The translations under genes were made by a program, and so were the position numbers. A stretch of DNA of 64,000 nucleotides from Metallyticus violacea (lineage: Eukaryota; Arthropoda; Insecta; Mantodea; Metallyticidae). Positions 38,901-44,306 of this stretch are shown piece by piece; positions within the stretch are counted from its first letter, which is position 1; each line of letters opens with the position of its first letter. The DNA lies in NCBI GenBank assembly GCA_030762175.1, contig CM060835.1, forward strand, positions 82,928,501 through 82,992,500, written 5' to 3'. The notes beneath the pieces are model-generated. The model did not search any database. It was given only the letters and a program-made list of their open reading frames with translations, and was not told the origin of the DNA.

Positions 38901-41900
38901 TTTCCACTGCTTCCCTGTTAGATATTCATTCATATTGCTCTATTCAACATCAGATTCATAATCCATATATAGTCCTGTCATGCAGTCTTCACTTATTGCA
39001 GCTCATCTTGCATAGGAGATCCTTTGAATTACAAGAGAAGTCTTTCAAAAATTTAAATAAAGACTTTAGTAAGAAATTGAAATTAGTGTATCTTCATACA
39101 CATGTTATGTTGCATTTGTGAAACTGACAATGAATGAAGGCCTTAAATCATAAAACTTAAATTACTTTAATTTTACATCTGAGTGGTGTTTTTGAAATAT
39201 GTATATTCCTCACCTATGACCATCAAGTGAAGCTTCTGAATATGATCACATTTACCAGAAACTGCGTCCTTTTCGCATCTCTCTTTCCTGGAGATATTCT
39301 ATTGATCTTGAACAAAAATGCTTTAACTTTATTTTCTACTTTTTCAGATATCTTTAAAGAAGAACATCCTTTTCTCTTAAATAAAGTGAGTTCAAGTTTG
39401 GATGAAATTTTATGTACTACTGTAAATTTTTTAGAAGGGCTACATGGCAAGGATTTTCATATTCTTGATATTCCTTTTCCAAAGGATTGCAGACATTTAC
39501 ATGAACCAATATGGCTAGCTAGGTTTATCTCCTCCAGCCTTAGTTGTGCTGTAACTTTCTTCTTAGCTCTATATTTTCTTTGTCTCTCTCCATCTGAAAG
39601 TCTTTTAATTTTTGTTTCCCCTTAAGCATTCACCTTTTTTTTTCTTTCACACCTCTCTTTATCCCTAGCTCTTTCTTTCTGCAAATGCAATTCCTATTTT
39701 CCTCCATCTTCTTTCAGACATTGCCTTACATGCTGCAAATAAATGTAATTGAAACTGCATTGATTATATTACTTTTAATAACCTTAATAAACAAATAACA
39801 ATAAACTTTAATAAGCAAATCATTTTTACTGCAAATATAGCAAGATCTATTATTAGTTTTTGTCTAAACATGCTGTTTGTACTGAAATTATACTGATGTC
39901 ACACCCATCACATTTCCAATGTCACACCCATCACAAAATATTTGGGACTTTTAGTTAGCCTTGAAATTATTATTTATCAGATACTCTTTCAATATTATCC
40001 AAGACAATGGAATTTCACAAGTAATATGGCTGAAATAAGGGTTATAGTTAGTTAGTTCTTGGAGCATTCAGTGAGTTCGTGGAGCAGTCACAGAGAACTA
40101 CAACCACTGAACTTGTCATATACAATTACCACAGTAGCTTTCAATCTGTATTTACAAAAATTTGTCTGCATCTACATAAATAATTACAATAAAAATAAAA
40201 TAAAGAACACCTAGAACAACTCAACCAAACAACAAAAACAGACAAGTCACTTAATCATACAAATTTTATTATATACATGTTTACATGTACATTGACATAT
40301 ATATGCAAACATAAAAGTATATATTTATACTTTTACCTCCAAAATATTTCCCAACTAAATCACAAATTTCACTTTGGCAATAAGTGCATGAAAATATATG
40401 AATAAAATAAAGAAGTCCAGTTTTGTATTTCTATAACATTTTCCTTCATTTTGATGTAACAAAGCATTTTTGTAAAAAATTTTAATTTAAAAATGTGATC
40501 AGAGTTTACTTTCACAGAGAATGGTTCTGTAACAGAAAATGGAAAAGAGGCTATTATAAATGTGAACATGTTTACCGCAAAATGTTAACATATGTAACCA
40601 TGCATATAATTACCTTGCATGTAATATACTTCCACACACACCTAAAGACAGAATAGACATATATGTGAAAGTATTTGCTGCAAAATGTTTTTAAATGCAT
40701 GTAATTCTATAATTTCATCACTTACAGGAAATAATTGTTTTCGACTTCCATGGCTGAAAACAAGTATATTCTGTCTTCAGGTGTGTGTGGAAGTATATTG
40801 CATGCAAGGTAATAATATGCACTGTTATTTATGTGAATGTTTTGCGGTAAACTTATTCACATATATAACAGCCTGTTTTCTATTTTCTGCTACATGAACA
40901 TACACTCTCATTTGAGCCTCATCGGTCAGCTGCACACTGTGAAATGAGTTGCTTGAAGGATTGTTCACCCTGATATAATCCCATTTCCTTAACCAATTTT
41001 TGTCGGTCCTGGTGGTGTAGTGGTTACCATACTTGCTTCCTACATCCAAGATCGCGGGTTCGAATCCGGCCAGGACCGATGGATTTTTTTCGGGCGTAAA
41101 AATCGTAAGTATGGCTTCCTTCAGAAGGGAAGTAAAGCCGTGGGTCCCGTTTTGTACATTTACGGCACGAAAAAGAACCTCAAGCCTGAAAGAGAGGCCT
41201 CTGAGCAAAATTTGTCGGCTGTTTCACGCCCTGAGTTGAATGGGACGCTGATGACCTCAGCTGTCAAAGAGCGTCCATAAATAAATCAATCTTAACCAAT
41301 TTCTTCCTACTCTCACTAGAACTTCTTTGTTCTGCCCAAAGCAGCTGCTTCTAACACACATATCAGGAAATCTTTAATTGTAGTGCTCTCATTATGGTAC
41401 ACTTGGTTCTTCAAATATCTCCAGAAATACAATTCCAACGGACTGAGGCCTAGAGATTTTGCAGGCCAATTACTATTCCAAATTGGCCTATCCATTGTCA
41501 GGAAACTTGTGGTTCAATTATTTATGAACCCCTTGCTGATGTGAGAAGATGCACCATTATGCATAAACCTCGTGCTTTGCCTTGTTTGTTGATCATCCTC
41601 CAAAATAGAGGGCAAGGTATTTCTAAGAAAATGCTTGTATGTGTTCCTGTTAATCTTGATGGTGCTATAAAAGGATTTATTTATTAATCTTCAATTATTC
41701 CAGCCTTGATATTAAATGAAAACTTATTGGAAATAATCTTGTCATGCCTTGCAGGGATTTTTAACAACCCCAAGTGTAATTAATTTGAAAATTCAAAACA
41801 CCATTATGTGTAAAACATTCTTCATCAGTCACTAGCACCTGTGACAAAAAATTGGGATTGGGATACCCATGTGCTCCTGTGGCAGAGTCTGGTGGTTGTA

Positions 41901-43431
41901 GTAGGAACTTGCTGACTTCATCCATAGGAGGAAAATCAGAGTTCATTAAGTTTTGTTTTATTTTTTATGATGAATTTTTTTCCCCCAAGTGGATAGTTCC
42001 ATTGGGTAATGAAGTTATTTCAGCAGATTAACCTCTGGTTTAATTTCATGATTTTTGGTCCAAAAATGAGCTGCTACCACTGATTTATCAACCTGCTTAA
42101 AACGAATATTGCTAGTGTTCCTTTCTCCAAATTTCTCTTTGTTTTTCCAATGTATTTCTTAGTTTAGTGTAAACAATTTATTACTTTCAAACCACAAGTT
42201 CATTTCTTTGATTGCATTATCAGTCTTAACTGACAATTGTTCTGGTGATTTTTCCGAAATTTATAAACTGGTATCAAGTTTAGTTTAGTTCCTGGAGCAT
42301 TCAGTGAGTTTGCAAAGCATTCACAGAGACCTACAAATATAGAACTTGTCATATACAAGTACCACAGTAGCACATAATGGACAATCACAAAAAATATTGT
42401 GTACATCTACATAAATAGTTTCAATAAAAATGAAAAACAACATCTAGAACAACTCAACCTGACAACAAAAACAGAGAAGTCACTTAATCATACAAATTTT
42501 ACTATATATATGTTTACATATGCATTGTTATAAATAATTAGTATGTTTTAACTTAGTATAATATTGTTACTCATATATTCCTTTACATAATAATAGGCCT
42601 TTTTACATAGGTATTTTCTAAGAGCAAATTTAAAGGAATTATCATTGTTTACTAAGGCTTTTAGGCTAGAGGGAAGAGCATTGTGCACTAATATGCATTC
42701 ATAATAAATGCCTTTTTGATGGCATGAAAATGTTGAAGCTGGTCGATGTAGATTTGCTTTTTGTCTATTCTTCTTGTCAAGTATATTTTGATTTTAAACA
42801 AAATTTTATTTATTTCTTATATAAAAGTTCATGATGGATAAAATATATTCACGAGGAAGAGTTAAAATTTCAAATTGCCTAAAGAGGTTTCTGCATGAAT
42901 GTCTGCTACATGTACCACTGATTATTTGTATGGTTTTTTTGTGTAATAGGAAGACATGCTCACTCACTTTTAACTGAATTCGCCCAAAATATTAGACCAT
43001 ATTTCATTATTGAGTTGAAATAAGCATAATAAACTAGTTTTAAAGTCTTAATTGACTCCAACATTACTAATGCATGTATTGCATAGCATGCACTGCTAAG
43101 TTTAGGTATGATAAGATCACTGTGAACTTTCCATTTTGGATGGTTATCAGTTATTAAACCAAGGAATTTAATATATTTGGTTTGTGAAAGTACACTTATA
43201 ATATCCTACCTGTAATTGTAGATCTGGAGATTTGTGAATGATGAATTTTATAACATTTGTTTTATCTAGATTTAGAGGCAATTTGTTTGCTTTGAACCAT
43301 ACACACAAAGAACTCAGAGCCAGATTTAGTTTAATGGCACAATCATTAAGGCTGTTTCCATTTATCAATATGCTTGTGTTATCTACAAATAAAACAGTAT
43401 TTCCTACATCTTGGATAGATAAGAAGAGATC

Positions 43432-43486
<55 letters not shown>

Positions 43487-44306
43487 AGAAGAGGGCCCAG
43501 AACTGATCCTTGAAAAGAATATTACTCTAGATTCATTAGTGAGACTTTTTTTTTTATTTAGAACTATTGAGATTTCAGTGGTCATTCTGATTGTTGATTC
43601 GCCTCCACTGAAGTCATATTGAGATGGTGTTAAAATATTATTTACATGCACATAATTAAGAATGCAATAATTTACTACCTTTTCAAGAAATTAACAGAAA
43701 AAAAAATAAAAGATCTATAGTTTCATGGCAAATGTTTTTCACTTTTTTATGCAGCATTGCTAGCTTTAGCAATTATTGAAATGTTCATTATTGATGACAT
43801 TTTTAAATATTACAGTTTACTTTGTTGTATCAATTCTATTGAAATAACTAGTAAATGCAATTCATCACATGTTAGGCTGAGGAAAATACCTACAGCATAC
43901 CATGAAGCAAAATGTGTATCTATCCATTAATAATTGTGTGTTAATAATAAAAACATTCTTCCGAAATTCCCAAAATCAAAGTTATTAAAAAATAAAATAT
44001 TTTAAAAGTATTAAACAAACATAACTTGAAAACATTACAACTCATGGGCTTTGCTAATAAATTTTTGTACTCTTATGTCACAGCTTTATTTCCTTTTGAA
44101 TGAAACAATGAACGAATAGCAACACATACCTGCTTCATAATATATATATTTAAACATTCTTGAAAATTTAAATAATATTCGTATTTCATTATTAAAAAGT
44201 TTATTAATAATTATATAACGCGAATAATTCCATTTTGTTACATATATCTTTATCCTACCATTTCGTCGTTTTCTTGTTGATCCATTGCTCTGTCTTCTAA
44301 ATTCAT
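4863..44306 (-). CDS. CREBL2: CREBL2 / REPTOR-BP bZIP factor, four-exon gene (full span)
   Basis: A small nuclear bZIP protein. In flies the orthologue (REPTOR-BP) works with REPTOR in the TORC1-stress response; in vertebrates CREBL2 is linked to CREB and metabolic control. Coding exons are 44306-44259 (16 codons), 33929-33836 (31 codons plus 1 nt), 20015-19894 (2 nt plus 40 codons) and 4958-4863 (31 codons plus stop). Intron phases are 0, 1 and 0, the frame stays open throughout, and the total is 119 residues, close to the 120 of vertebrate CREBL2. Order: short acidic N-terminus, basic GGKRGRKPGRKAADKIDIKA segment, bZIP basic region RSRQSARECRARKK, leucine zipper, then a conserved tail with EGRIPEGIHALLEEL. 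Introns are 10.3, 13.8 and 14.9 kb and packed with repeats. Exons 1 and 4 are too short to show up as long ORFs. The first ATG is chosen for its purine at -3; an internal ATG at 44285 is an alternative start. Confidence 0.93.
5248..5290 (-). ncRNA. Decayed hammerhead-like motif, family B
   Basis: CTGATG, TGGAA...TTCCA, TGAAAC, GTATGTCCTG. Compared with the intact copy at 30766-30808, three bases around A9 are deleted, so it should be inactive. The sister arm keeps only the 3' half near 6388-6408. Confidence 0.4.
6311..6372. repeat. Simple repeats (GACA)n then CCCA/CTCA-rich
   Basis: About five GACA units, then a run of CCCACTCA-like units. Lies in the right arm of the family B PLE pair. Confidence 0.85.
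6441..8715. other. AT-rich intronic spacer
   Basis: No gene or well-defined repeat recognised. A possible minus-strand SINE head with box A and box B-like words lies near 6870-6920 but is too decayed to call. ORFs of up to 110 residues here (7856-8188) match nothing I know and look like chance. Confidence 0.4.
8716..9065 (+). mobile_element. SINE (family S2) with compound microsatellite tail
   Basis: The head GTGGTCAAGTGGGTAGACTG is tRNA-like. The body GATTTTCTCCAGGTACTCAG then GTTTCCCCTGCC is a core found in several invertebrate SINEs. It ends in (CCA)n(TCA)n. Sequence to about 9065 may belong to the same repeat. Confidence 0.55.
8837..8941. repeat. Compound microsatellite (CCA)n(TCA)n
   Basis: About 18 CCA units followed by about 17 TCA units, uninterrupted. 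The Pro/Ser/Thr/Ile/Met homopolymer ORFs across it on both strands are artefacts of the repeat. Confidence 0.95.
9220..13990 (+). mobile_element. Nearly full-length but dead two-ORF LINE (major family, copy a)
   Basis: ORF1 remnant at about 9330-9960 has a coiled coil (ILSRVKDMDERIGNKLNGVE), then SDAYRIERSKRKRMILVRLY and MKITRSERKQAFICNVHLWI, as in LINE RNA-binding ORF1 proteins. ORF2 starts near 10365 with an APE-like endonuclease (LWNCEGLKNK, VETWLMEMN). Its reverse transcriptase includes KATGINGIPPEF near 11790, NYRGIALLSNVGK at 11963, AFVDLEKVYD near 12175 and RQGCKLSSLLFNLFIDDILT at 12357. A C-terminal Cys/His region (CPXCGRKEYMEHIVFEC-like) lies near 13410-13475. Many stops and shifts. 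Three truncated copies lie elsewhere in the window. Clade not assigned; I/Jockey-like by layout. Confidence 0.85.
14009..14020. repeat. Poly(G) tract
   Basis: About 12 consecutive G just 3' of the LINE, followed by GC-rich sequence unlike the surroundings (to about 14070). Confidence 0.9.
14266..14600 (-). pseudogene. Possible mariner-like transposase C-terminal fragment
   Basis: Minus-strand frame reads NNEKIWAAVHEWFHKAISFQ and TLVGKYIERFDVHR. This resembles the end of mariner transposases (xEEVxAAVHEWFxxxPxxFF ... LVxRWEKCI). The upstream part is not recognisable and no terminal repeats were found, so the call is tentative. Confidence 0.4.
14601..15149. other. AT-rich intronic spacer
   Basis: No recognisable gene or repeat on either strand. 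Confidence 0.4.
15150..15600 (-). mobile_element. LINE reverse-transcriptase thumb fragment
   Basis: Minus-strand frames read FLGITLDSPSEQIGNIVKKV, then SYIKQNLLYGSEIISTINN and KTKLDIIQ, and NAIRRFGLLQTMEAN. This is the 'YLGITLD ... LLYGSEI' region downstream of the RT catalytic core. Truncated at both ends and frameshifted. Confidence 0.55.
15601..15999. other. AT-rich spacer
   Basis: Nothing recognised apart from a vague tRNA-like stretch near 15660-15725 that is too decayed to call. Confidence 0.35.
16000..17215. mobile_element. Penelope-like inverted pair, family A
   Basis: Left arm about 16000-16345 (minus) is a short 3' end. Right arm about 16415-17215 (plus) codes NGFNKDTVIKVINKSKRQK, FKSFTYHPIYHSKFKKNFKE, then SGIYEIKCADCEQSYIGKTK, the GIY-YIG endonuclease with its Cys pair, and after frameshifts NFEFPPMDELGKFLLQP. 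Both outer ends share ACCTAAGTTTAGG and GTAAGTGGAGTTTA. The right arm is one of the better preserved GIY-YIG domains here but lacks the RT. Confidence 0.85.
16099..16132 (-). ncRNA. Hammerhead-like motif, family A
   Basis: Minus strand: CTGAAGA, then GGGGGG/CTCCC hairpin, GAAA, then CTCATC in place of the family's ATGCATC helix III. Core is intact but helix III and helix I pairing are poor. The sister arm near 17115-17148 has CTGAAAA and CAAAAC, two core changes. Confidence 0.4.
17216..18099. other. AT-rich intronic spacer
   Basis: No feature I can support. A minus-strand 82-residue ORF (17680-17928) has no recognised relatives. Confidence 0.4.
18176..18217 (-). ncRNA. Decayed hammerhead-like motif, family C left arm
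   Basis: Minus strand: GTGATGA (C3 changed), AACAACAGCCTT hairpin remnant, CGAAAGATATCC. Only partly matches the family form. Confidence 0.3.
18889..18922 (+). ncRNA. Hammerhead-like motif, family C right arm
   Basis: ATGATGA (C3 to A), hairpin AGGC-AACA-GCCT, TTGAAAC, helix III ACATGT with C17. A single core substitution at C3 separates it from consensus. Confidence 0.4.
19570..19715. mobile_element. Penelope-like fold-back remnant, family C
   Basis: ATTTTACCAACTT at 19573 and AAGTTGGTAAAAT ending near 19708 are exact complements. Between them are two facing decayed hammerhead-like ends: CTGATAAAGG...AACATATCC on minus, CTGATTATG...AATGTCC on plus. Confidence 0.6.
19894..20015 (-). CDS. 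CREBL2: CREBL2 exon 3, bZIP domain
   Basis: Carries the DNA-binding basic region RSRQSARECRARKKLRYQYL and the start of the leucine zipper (EELVADREKAVFALRKELEK). The acceptor is TTTTGTCAG; the first two bases complete the Glu codon begun in exon 2. The donor is AAG followed by GTCAGC, which departs from the usual purine at +3. The open frame reading on past this donor is intron. Confidence 0.96.
20262..20500 (-). mobile_element. S1 SINE, inverted old copy
   Basis: Reverse complement of the S1 family: tail near 20262, GGGACCCATGGCTTTACT, AAAATCCCCATTGACC, GGGATTGAACCAGTGATC (box B) and TACCACTATACC (box A). Confidence 0.8.
20501..21255. other. AT-rich intronic spacer
   Basis: No supported feature. 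Confidence 0.4.
21655..22220 (-). mobile_element. Penelope-like 3' fragment, family A, nested in hAT
   Basis: Minus-strand order: KNLLGCTVKDSIP, the GIY-YIG region with many stops, WINQQ-LLTFEPKIMKLNC-like segment, then the CTAAGTTTAGA end. Same layout as 38160-38745. Confidence 0.75.
21718..21749 (-). ncRNA. Hammerhead-like motif, family A
   Basis: CTGAAGA, AGGGAG/CTCCT hairpin, GAAA, palindromic helix III ATGCAT, C17. All core bases present; helix I does not pair adjacent to the core. Confidence 0.45.
22740..24170 (+). pseudogene. pogo/Tigger-like transposon fossil
   Basis: N-terminal HTH piece at 22855-22960 reads RYYDANFKLIIINKAEITNN, like the CENP-B/Tigger start. The C-terminal piece at 23930-24145 reads YNKPLKDNLQQFYKDWLL, then GKLKKPLIIILGEWTFIAWR and SIVNGFKKCCIT, the 'NKPFK...W...AW...SFKKCGI' end of pogo-type DDE transposases. 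The middle is largely unreadable and contains a tRNA-like SINE. Confidence 0.6.
23216..23310 (+). mobile_element. tRNA-derived SINE head with poly(T) tract
   Basis: TTAGCTCAGATGGTTAGAG (box A) and GGTTCAAATCC (box B) at tRNA spacing, then a long T run (23287-23306). Acceptor, T and anticodon stems do not pair, so this is not a working tRNA gene. Confidence 0.5.
24559..25888 (-). mobile_element. mariner transposon, dead copy
   Basis: Terminal inverted repeats GATGTTCTAAAAGTTCTTGG (left) and the complement of CCGAGAACTTTTAGAACACT (right). Minus-strand transposase pieces: NKILFNHDSAPSQRLGLLLQ (the HxDNAP catalytic region, N changed to S) and PDDFLFPNLKKWLGGQKF (the PSDYFLFPxLKKWLGG region). Frameshifted. 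It lies at the end of LINE copy b. The flanking TA is no longer exact on the left. Confidence 0.8.
24733..24810. repeat. 39-bp perfect tandem duplication in mariner
   Basis: Units 24733-24771 and 24772-24810 are identical and duplicate 13 codons (GQKFILNDKIEAC) of the transposase C-terminus in frame. Confidence 0.95.
26258..26555 (+). mobile_element. S1 SINE, full length, 12-bp target duplications
   Basis: tRNA-like head from GTCCTGG with pairing CCAGGAT, box A GTAGTGTAGCGG, box B GGGTTCAAACCC, then the shared AGTATGGCTTCCTTCGGAAG body and AGAGCGTCCATAATTAAAA tail. CCTACCCCATAC duplications lie at 26246-26257 and 26556-26567. Inserted in LINE copy b. Confidence 0.92.
27327..27440. repeat. 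Near-perfect palindrome (about 52-bp arms) inside LINE RT
   Basis: Left arm 27327-27379, right arm about 27388-27440, with one mismatch seen and a loop of about 8 nt. It reverses local LINE sequence. Confidence 0.9.
28279..28320 (-). ncRNA. Hammerhead-like motif, left arm
   Basis: Same as the right-arm motif (28816-28857) except that C3 is T: GCAA, TTGAGGA, GCAGGC-AAAA-GCCTGC, GAAA, ACTAGT helix III, T17, TTGC. Confidence 0.6.
28816..28857 (+). ncRNA. Hammerhead ribozyme candidate with intact core
   Basis: GCAA (helix I 5' strand, 28816-28819), CTGAGGA (28820-28826), T, hairpin GCAGGC-AAAA-GCCTGC (28828-28843), GAAA (28844-28847), helix III made by palindromic ACTAGT, T17 at 28853, then TTGC (28854-28857) pairing back to GCAA. 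All invariant bases (CUGANGA, GAAA, H17) are present. Helix III has no loop, so cleavage would probably need a dimer, as described for PLE hammerheads. There is one extra base between A9 and helix II. Confidence 0.8.
29090..29530 (-). mobile_element. Major LINE, copy b, segment upstream of RT
   Basis: Minus strand reads DCRMAKKRVIQELETGDNQE and, lower, MEITDAEFQR followed by VFQEGKF. This corresponds to the linker before the RT (compare 11400-11780 in copy a). It is separated from 25890-28145 by the PLE palindrome, which shows the LINE is older. Confidence 0.6.
29531..30715. other. AT-rich intronic spacer
   Basis: No supported feature on either strand. Confidence 0.4.
30716..31700. mobile_element. 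Penelope-like inverted pair, family B
   Basis: Main arm (31497 down to 30716, minus) codes [74 protein letters not shown] (GIY-YIG) and KSAVAAHFWNENHEIEKG. The other arm (about 31494-31700, plus) is a short 5' piece of the same coding region. Together with 5205-6440 it defines family B. The minus 115-residue frame (31415-31068) is one of the longest intact PLE frames here. Confidence 0.85.
30766..30808 (-). ncRNA. Hammerhead ribozyme candidate with intact core, GUC site
   Basis: Minus strand from 30808: CAG, CTGATGA, T, hairpin GTGGAAA-ACA-TTTCCAC (7 bp), GAAA, helix III ACA-TA-TGT, C17 at 30769, then CTG pairing with CAG. Beyond these 3 bp an internal loop and an ATTT/AAAT pairing can extend helix I. 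All invariant positions and the favoured GUC cleavage triplet are present. Confidence 0.8.
31740..32530 (+). pseudogene. Decayed DDE transposase (IS630/Tc1-like arthropod type)
   Basis: Plus-strand frames read FKFRYKKTKVWSQFLIERSD and SRIRFLGKMYEIQISGDTKY near 31855-31975. Next come YEEMTADAFIGCFLNRFLNY and LEGGSIIIKDNAP near 32160-32265 (catalytic Asp in DNAP). VIYLPPYHCQYNAK follows near 32372-32415 (the 'LPPYHCxxNPIE' third-residue region, with the Glu changed). Order and spacing fit a family common in arthropod genomes. Stops throughout, termini not found. Confidence 0.6.
32808..33017. repeat. 106-bp imperfect tandem duplication
   Basis: CTTCAAAAAATATAGTTTTC begins at 32808 and again at 32914. 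The two units share TAATTTAATGCATGT and AAATCACAAAATTGTTTACT with a few substitutions and one small indel. Confidence 0.9.
33018..33835. other. AT-rich intronic spacer
   Basis: No supported feature between the tandem duplication and CREBL2 exon 2. The 70-residue ORF at 33356 has no recognised relatives. Confidence 0.4.
33836..33929 (-). CDS. CREBL2: CREBL2 exon 2
   Basis: Encodes DEIRSERKEGGKRGRKPGRK then AADKIDIKAKL and one base of the next Glu codon. The acceptor is TTTTTTTTACAG with a pure pyrimidine tract; the donor is G followed by GTACTT. The GKRGRKPGRK stretch resembles an AT-hook and nuclear localisation signal and is diagnostic for the CREBL2 family just upstream of the bZIP basic region. 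Confidence 0.93.
34180..35195 (-). mobile_element. Major LINE, copy c, 5'-truncated
   Basis: Minus strand reads NGWREYMRQW, then GRKNWYGEALEEIDLGNIWR and NVNGFWKTVEQRIEDIEKQE, followed by RIKQNWGRENYIEICHQMGR. This is the region between the RT thumb and the C-terminal Cys/His motif (compare copy a 12830-13400). The lower end contains a small repeat of CAATATCAACTATA (34239-34288). Confidence 0.75.
35196..36950. other. AT-rich intronic spacer
   Basis: No supported coding or repeat. 35220-35245 holds a short palindrome (ATTATAAATTATAAT). T-rich runs occur near 36660-36720. Confidence 0.4.
37488..37671 (-). mobile_element. Penelope-like short end with fold-back, family A
   Basis: Has TACAAAGCTGTTGACAATGG and ACTTAGGTATTCATTTTT ends, the hammerhead-like motif, then an abrupt inverted GTGTAAAAAATGAATATC and TAAGTTTAGGATAGATT. 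It is a collapsed inverted pair. Confidence 0.7.
37588..37620 (-). ncRNA. Hammerhead-like motif, family A, core intact
   Basis: CTGAAGA, T, hairpin GGGAG-AGATT-CTCCC, GAAA, then TGGGTC in place of the palindromic TGCATC. The core and helix II are perfect; helix III has lost its palindrome and helix I is not evident next to the core. Confidence 0.5.
37980..38745 (+). mobile_element. Penelope-like 5'-truncated copy, family A
   Basis: Codes TAIINGFNKDTVIKIINKSK, YGIMLAPKNRYSIKNLLGCT, SGIYEIKCADCEQSYIRKTK (YIG Gly changed to Arg), then a tail with HPDVQPSF, the hammerhead-like motif and the ACCTAAGTTTAGG end. Nested in the ATSHGKG element. Confidence 0.85.
38616..38650 (+). ncRNA. Hammerhead-like motif, family A
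   Basis: CTGAAGA, T, GGAAG-AGATT-CTTCC, AAAA (G12 to A), palindromic ATGCAT, C17. One core substitution. Confidence 0.4.
40036..40335 (-). mobile_element. LINE (second lineage) 3'UTR, 5'-truncated copy
   Basis: GGAGCATTCAGTGAGTT, GAACTTGTCATATACAA, ACATCTACATAAATA-like and AAGTCACTTAATCATACAAA words recur in the same order at 42270-42540 next to the RT copy. No coding left. Confidence 0.75.
40559..40862. mobile_element. Fold-back / MITE-like element with about 100-bp inverted repeats
   Basis: The left arm has ATGTGAACATGTTTACCGCA, ATTACCTTGCATGTAATATA, CTTCCACACACACCT and AAGACAGAATA. The right arm is its complement (TATTCTGTCTTCAGGTGTGT onward) ending TTTGCGGTAAACTTATTCAC. Central part about 110 bp, no coding. 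No clear target duplication. Confidence 0.75.
41000..41290 (+). mobile_element. S1 SINE, youngest full-length copy, 12-bp target duplications
   Basis: The head GTCCTGG...CCAGGAC gives a full 7-bp acceptor-like stem. Box A is TGGTGTAGTGG and box B is GGTTCGAATCC. The body includes TTTTTTTCGGGCGTAAAAAT and AAAGAACCTCAAGCCTGAAA, and the tail is AGAGCGTCCATAAATAAATC. CTTAACCAATTT duplications lie at 40988-40999 and 41291-41302. A frame of 86-127 residues across it on each strand is not a gene. Confidence 0.93.
41303..41640 (-). pseudogene. DDE transposase middle fragment (mariner-related)
   Basis: Minus strand reads FLTMDRPIWNSNWPAKS, then GLSPLELYFWRYLKNQVYHN. This is the 'NWPARSPDLTPLDFFLWGYLKNxVY' segment of arthropod mariner-related transposases, with the catalytic Asp region altered. 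It belongs to the family of the internally deleted element at 3640-4330. Confidence 0.6.
41860..42165 (-). mobile_element. Penelope-like fragment, family A
   Basis: Minus strand: VDKSVVAAHFWTKNHEIK-like frames, MNSDFPPMDEVSKFLLQPPD and HGYPNPNF. It lacks the final end and ribozyme motif. Confidence 0.7.
42240..43720 (-). mobile_element. LINE of a second lineage, RT split by a (TA)n repeat
   Basis: Minus strand reads PSQYDFSGGESTIRMTTEIS, QGSVLGPLLFLIY, then (past the microsatellite) INDLFLSIQDVGNTVLF and VDNTSILINGNSLNDCAIKL (catalytic FADD now FVDN), ALSSLCVWFKANKLPLNLDK and TNVIKFIIHKSPDLQLQVG. The thumb region and a 3'UTR to about 42262 follow. Jockey/CR1-like by motif; clade not settled. 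Confidence 0.8.
43435..43479. repeat. (TA)n microsatellite in RT coding sequence
   Basis: About 22 TA units. It sits exactly where the RT codes LIYIND, whose normal codons already form a TATATA seed. Confidence 0.95.
43721..44258. other. AT-rich intronic spacer next to CREBL2 exon 1
   Basis: No supported feature. Confidence 0.4.
44259..44306 (-). CDS. CREBL2: CREBL2 exon 1
   Basis: Encodes 16 residues beginning MNLEDRAMDQQENDEM and ends in phase 0 at a good donor (ATG followed by GTAGGA). No signal peptide; acidic and glutamine-rich, like the variable N-terminus of the family. It starts about 1 kb from the CDC40 start codon on the other strand. The first exon was placed by its donor and by reading into exon 2 in frame. 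Transcript data could show extra 5' coding or non-coding exons. Confidence 0.75.

Larger units (their letters stand above)
36950..39730 (-). pseudogene. Large TE-derived gene of the 'ATSHGKG' family, split by PLEs
   Basis: Minus-strand pieces run in order. QKERARDKERCERK and KIKRLSDGERQRKYRAKKKV occur near 39700-39560, and SPSKKFTVVHKISSKL and ISPGKRDAKRTQFLVNV near 39440-39250. LQVDFANNFRTVSQDKIQSA is near 37945-37890, SYVIMSDELNHEKFAVWAFL near 37830-37770, and LALFSDSCAAQCKNRFNLS near 37720-37665. FFATSHGKGTVDGIGSMVK is near 37425-37370. The C-terminus VILQTDNIHDEVTVKYMAAS and WIWPEEEDISCESCNDIV is at 37115-36975. I know this order as an uncharacterised multi-copy animal protein; function unknown, probably transposon-encoded. 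PLEs at 37488-37671 and 37980-38745 interrupt it. Confidence 0.6.

Noticed and set aside
39227..39625. Plus-strand 132-residue ORF
   Set aside because: The minus strand shows the ATSHGKG-family N-terminus; the plus frame is its shadow.
41006..41080. tRNA gene with perfect 7-bp acceptor stem
   Set aside because: Same head recurs at 26261 and 54854 with a common non-tRNA body and target duplications, so it is a SINE.
40825..41280. Overlapping ORFs of 127 and 86 residues on opposite strands
   Set aside because: Both run through the S1 SINE; spurious.
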